In this document: positions 63,243 through 64,000 of the stretch, one piece after another | Layout: each line of letters starts with the position of its first letter | Numbering within the stretch: the stretch's first letter is position 1 | DNA from: Caballeronia choica | GTDB taxonomy: Bacteria > Pseudomonadota > Gammaproteobacteria > Burkholderiales > Burkholderiaceae | Direction: 5' to 3' | Assembly (NCBI RefSeq): GCF_001544535.1 | Contig: NZ_FCON02000027.1 | Location: forward strand, 18,374-82,373 | DNA length: 64,000 nt | The notes under the pieces: generated by a model | Database searches by the model: none | Told to the model about the DNA's origin: nothing | Seen by the model: the letters and a program-made list of their open reading frames with translations, nothing else | Made by a program: the position numbers and the translations under genes

Positions 63243-64000
63243 ATGTACCCGGTGGCACCCTGCGCGCGCCCATACTGGCTGCTGCTGGTGGTCGGCTGCA
63301 TGAGCGGATGCATGCGTGTGGGTCCCGACTTTCATCCGCAGAACGAGAGCTGGGCGGAACACTGGAGCAGCGCATCGATCGAGCAGGTCACGCAGCAGGC
63401 ATCTCAGCCTGACATCCGGCAATGGTGGCAGATATTCGCCGACCAGAACCTCGAGAGCCTGATCGCGCAAGCCGACGCCAACAACGGCGATGTGAAGATC
63501 GCCGGCCTGCGCGTGCTGGAGGCCCGCGCGCAACTCGGCATCGCCCTCGCGGGACGCTATCCTCAGGTACAGCAGGCCAACGCCGACCTGCTTGCCGCGG
63601 CGCAGAAGCGCTCGGATGGATTCAATCCCCGGTCGGGCGCTTACTTGCAATACGGTGCGGGTTTGAGCGTCGGATGGGAGCTCGATTTCTGGGGGCGTTT
63701 CAGCCGCGCGATCGAGTCGGCCGACGCCGCATTCTTTGCCGCGCAAGCCAACCGCGATGCCGCGCTGGTCCTGTTGCACGCGCAGGTCGCCGATACTTAT
63801 TTCACGCTGCGCACGGCCGAGGCGCGACTGCGCATCGCGCGCGAGAACGCCCAGTTGCAAAAGCGTAGCTTTGAGATTGCGCAAAAGCTCTTCAAGAGTG
63901 GCGAAACCGACGAACTGGACCTTCAGCAGGCCAAGACGCAGTATCTGGGCACACTGAGCAGCATCCCCGATCTGGAAAGCCAGATCGTGCTCGCGCATCA
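63243..64000 (+). CDS. RND-type outer-membrane efflux factor (NodT family), partial
   Basis: Starts at ATG 63243, 18 bp after the AI-2E gene, and remains open at the right edge (about 252 codons). The N-terminus has a lipoprotein-like signal (VVGCMSGCMR). Family features are RVGPDFHPQNESWAEHW, WWQIFADQNLESLIAQADAN and LSVGWELDFWGRFSRAIESA, the NodT signature, with OEP coiled-coil helices after it. It is probably the first gene of an RND or EmrA-type efflux operon beyond the window, or is coupled to the AI-2E gene. Confidence 0.9.
   Translation, partial: MYPVAPCARPYWLLLVVGCMSGCMRVGPDFHPQNESWAEHWSSASIEQVTQQASQPDIRQWWQIFADQNLESLIAQADANNGDVKIAGLRVLEARAQLGIALAGRYPQVQQANADLLAAAQKRSDGFNPRSGAYLQYGAGLSVGWELDFWGRFSRAIESADAAFFAAQANRDAALVLLHAQVADTYFTLRTAEARLRIARENAQLQKRSFEIAQKLFKSGETDELDLQQAKTQYLGTLSSIPDLESQIVLAH

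Noticed and set aside
61416-63998. 860-codon open frame on the minus strand
   Set aside because: It runs antisense to the two-repeat protein, AI-2E transporter and outer-membrane factor genes, is rich in Arg/His/Asp and lacks any domain pattern. It is a high-GC shadow frame.

Overview
The window looks like the chromosome, probably a secondary replicon, of a Burkholderiaceae betaproteobacterium of the Paraburkholderia/Caballeronia/Burkholderia group. The reasons are the high GC content, the dihydrolipoamide dehydrogenase with its own lipoyl domain, a BPSL1445-like lipoprotein, short His-rich secreted peptides and many LysR regulators. The genus is an inference. Accessory metabolism dominates; no rRNA, tRNA, CRISPR array or replication origin was seen.

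Layout. (1) 0.1-6.8 kb: an aspartate/asparagine island with a LysR regulator, a dicarboxylate/amino-acid symporter, a double-domain Asp/Glu racemase, aspartase and periplasmic asparaginase. (2) 6.8-11.1 kb: an EmrAB-type tripartite efflux operon on the minus strand. (3) 11.4-15.2 kb: an ABM-like protein, a LysR regulator, a Mug glycosylase and a GlxA-like regulator. (4) 15.6-21.5 kb: an orphan 2-oxoglutarate dehydrogenase E1, a stand-alone DJ-1/PfpI protein, an acetolactate-synthase-like ThDP enzyme and an ArsR regulator. This is the most unusual metabolic cluster here. (5) 21.6-25.5 kb: His-rich and SH3-like secreted proteins, two DUF190 proteins and HU. (6) 25.6-31.6 kb: an organosulfur cluster with a flavin monooxygenase, an ABC transporter with two permeases, and an AtsK-like dioxygenase. 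(7) 32-40.4 kb: small envelope and stress genes (CtaG-like, YqjD/E/K-like operon, DUF2934, SHOCT protein, lone receiver domain, lone SLATT protein). (8) 41-46 kb: a secreted animal-type haem peroxidase after an AT-rich leader, then VOC, YWTD-propeller and TRIC-family genes.

(9) 45.9-53.3 kb is a decay zone. It holds a malic-enzyme stub, a frameshifted lpdA, a frameshifted aceF, an aceE reduced to about 113 codons and fused by deletion to aceF, a frameshifted LysR gene, an intact gcl and a truncated hyi. A second decayed patch at 58.9-59.6 kb has an IS5-type transposase remnant and a remnant of an AspT-like aspartate:alanine exchanger. (10) 53.4-63.2 kb: an operon of three lipoproteins (two LssY_C paralogues and an alpha/beta hydrolase), two paralogous secreted two-repeat proteins, a YSC84/BPSL1445-like lipoprotein and an AI-2E family transporter. 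An RND-type outer-membrane factor runs off the right edge.

Functionally, region 1 would import aspartate, convert D-Asp to L-Asp, cut asparagine outside the cytoplasm and deaminate aspartate to fumarate. The PDH, malic-enzyme, hyi and AspT remnants suggest that central-carbon genes once present as extra copies are being lost from this replicon.
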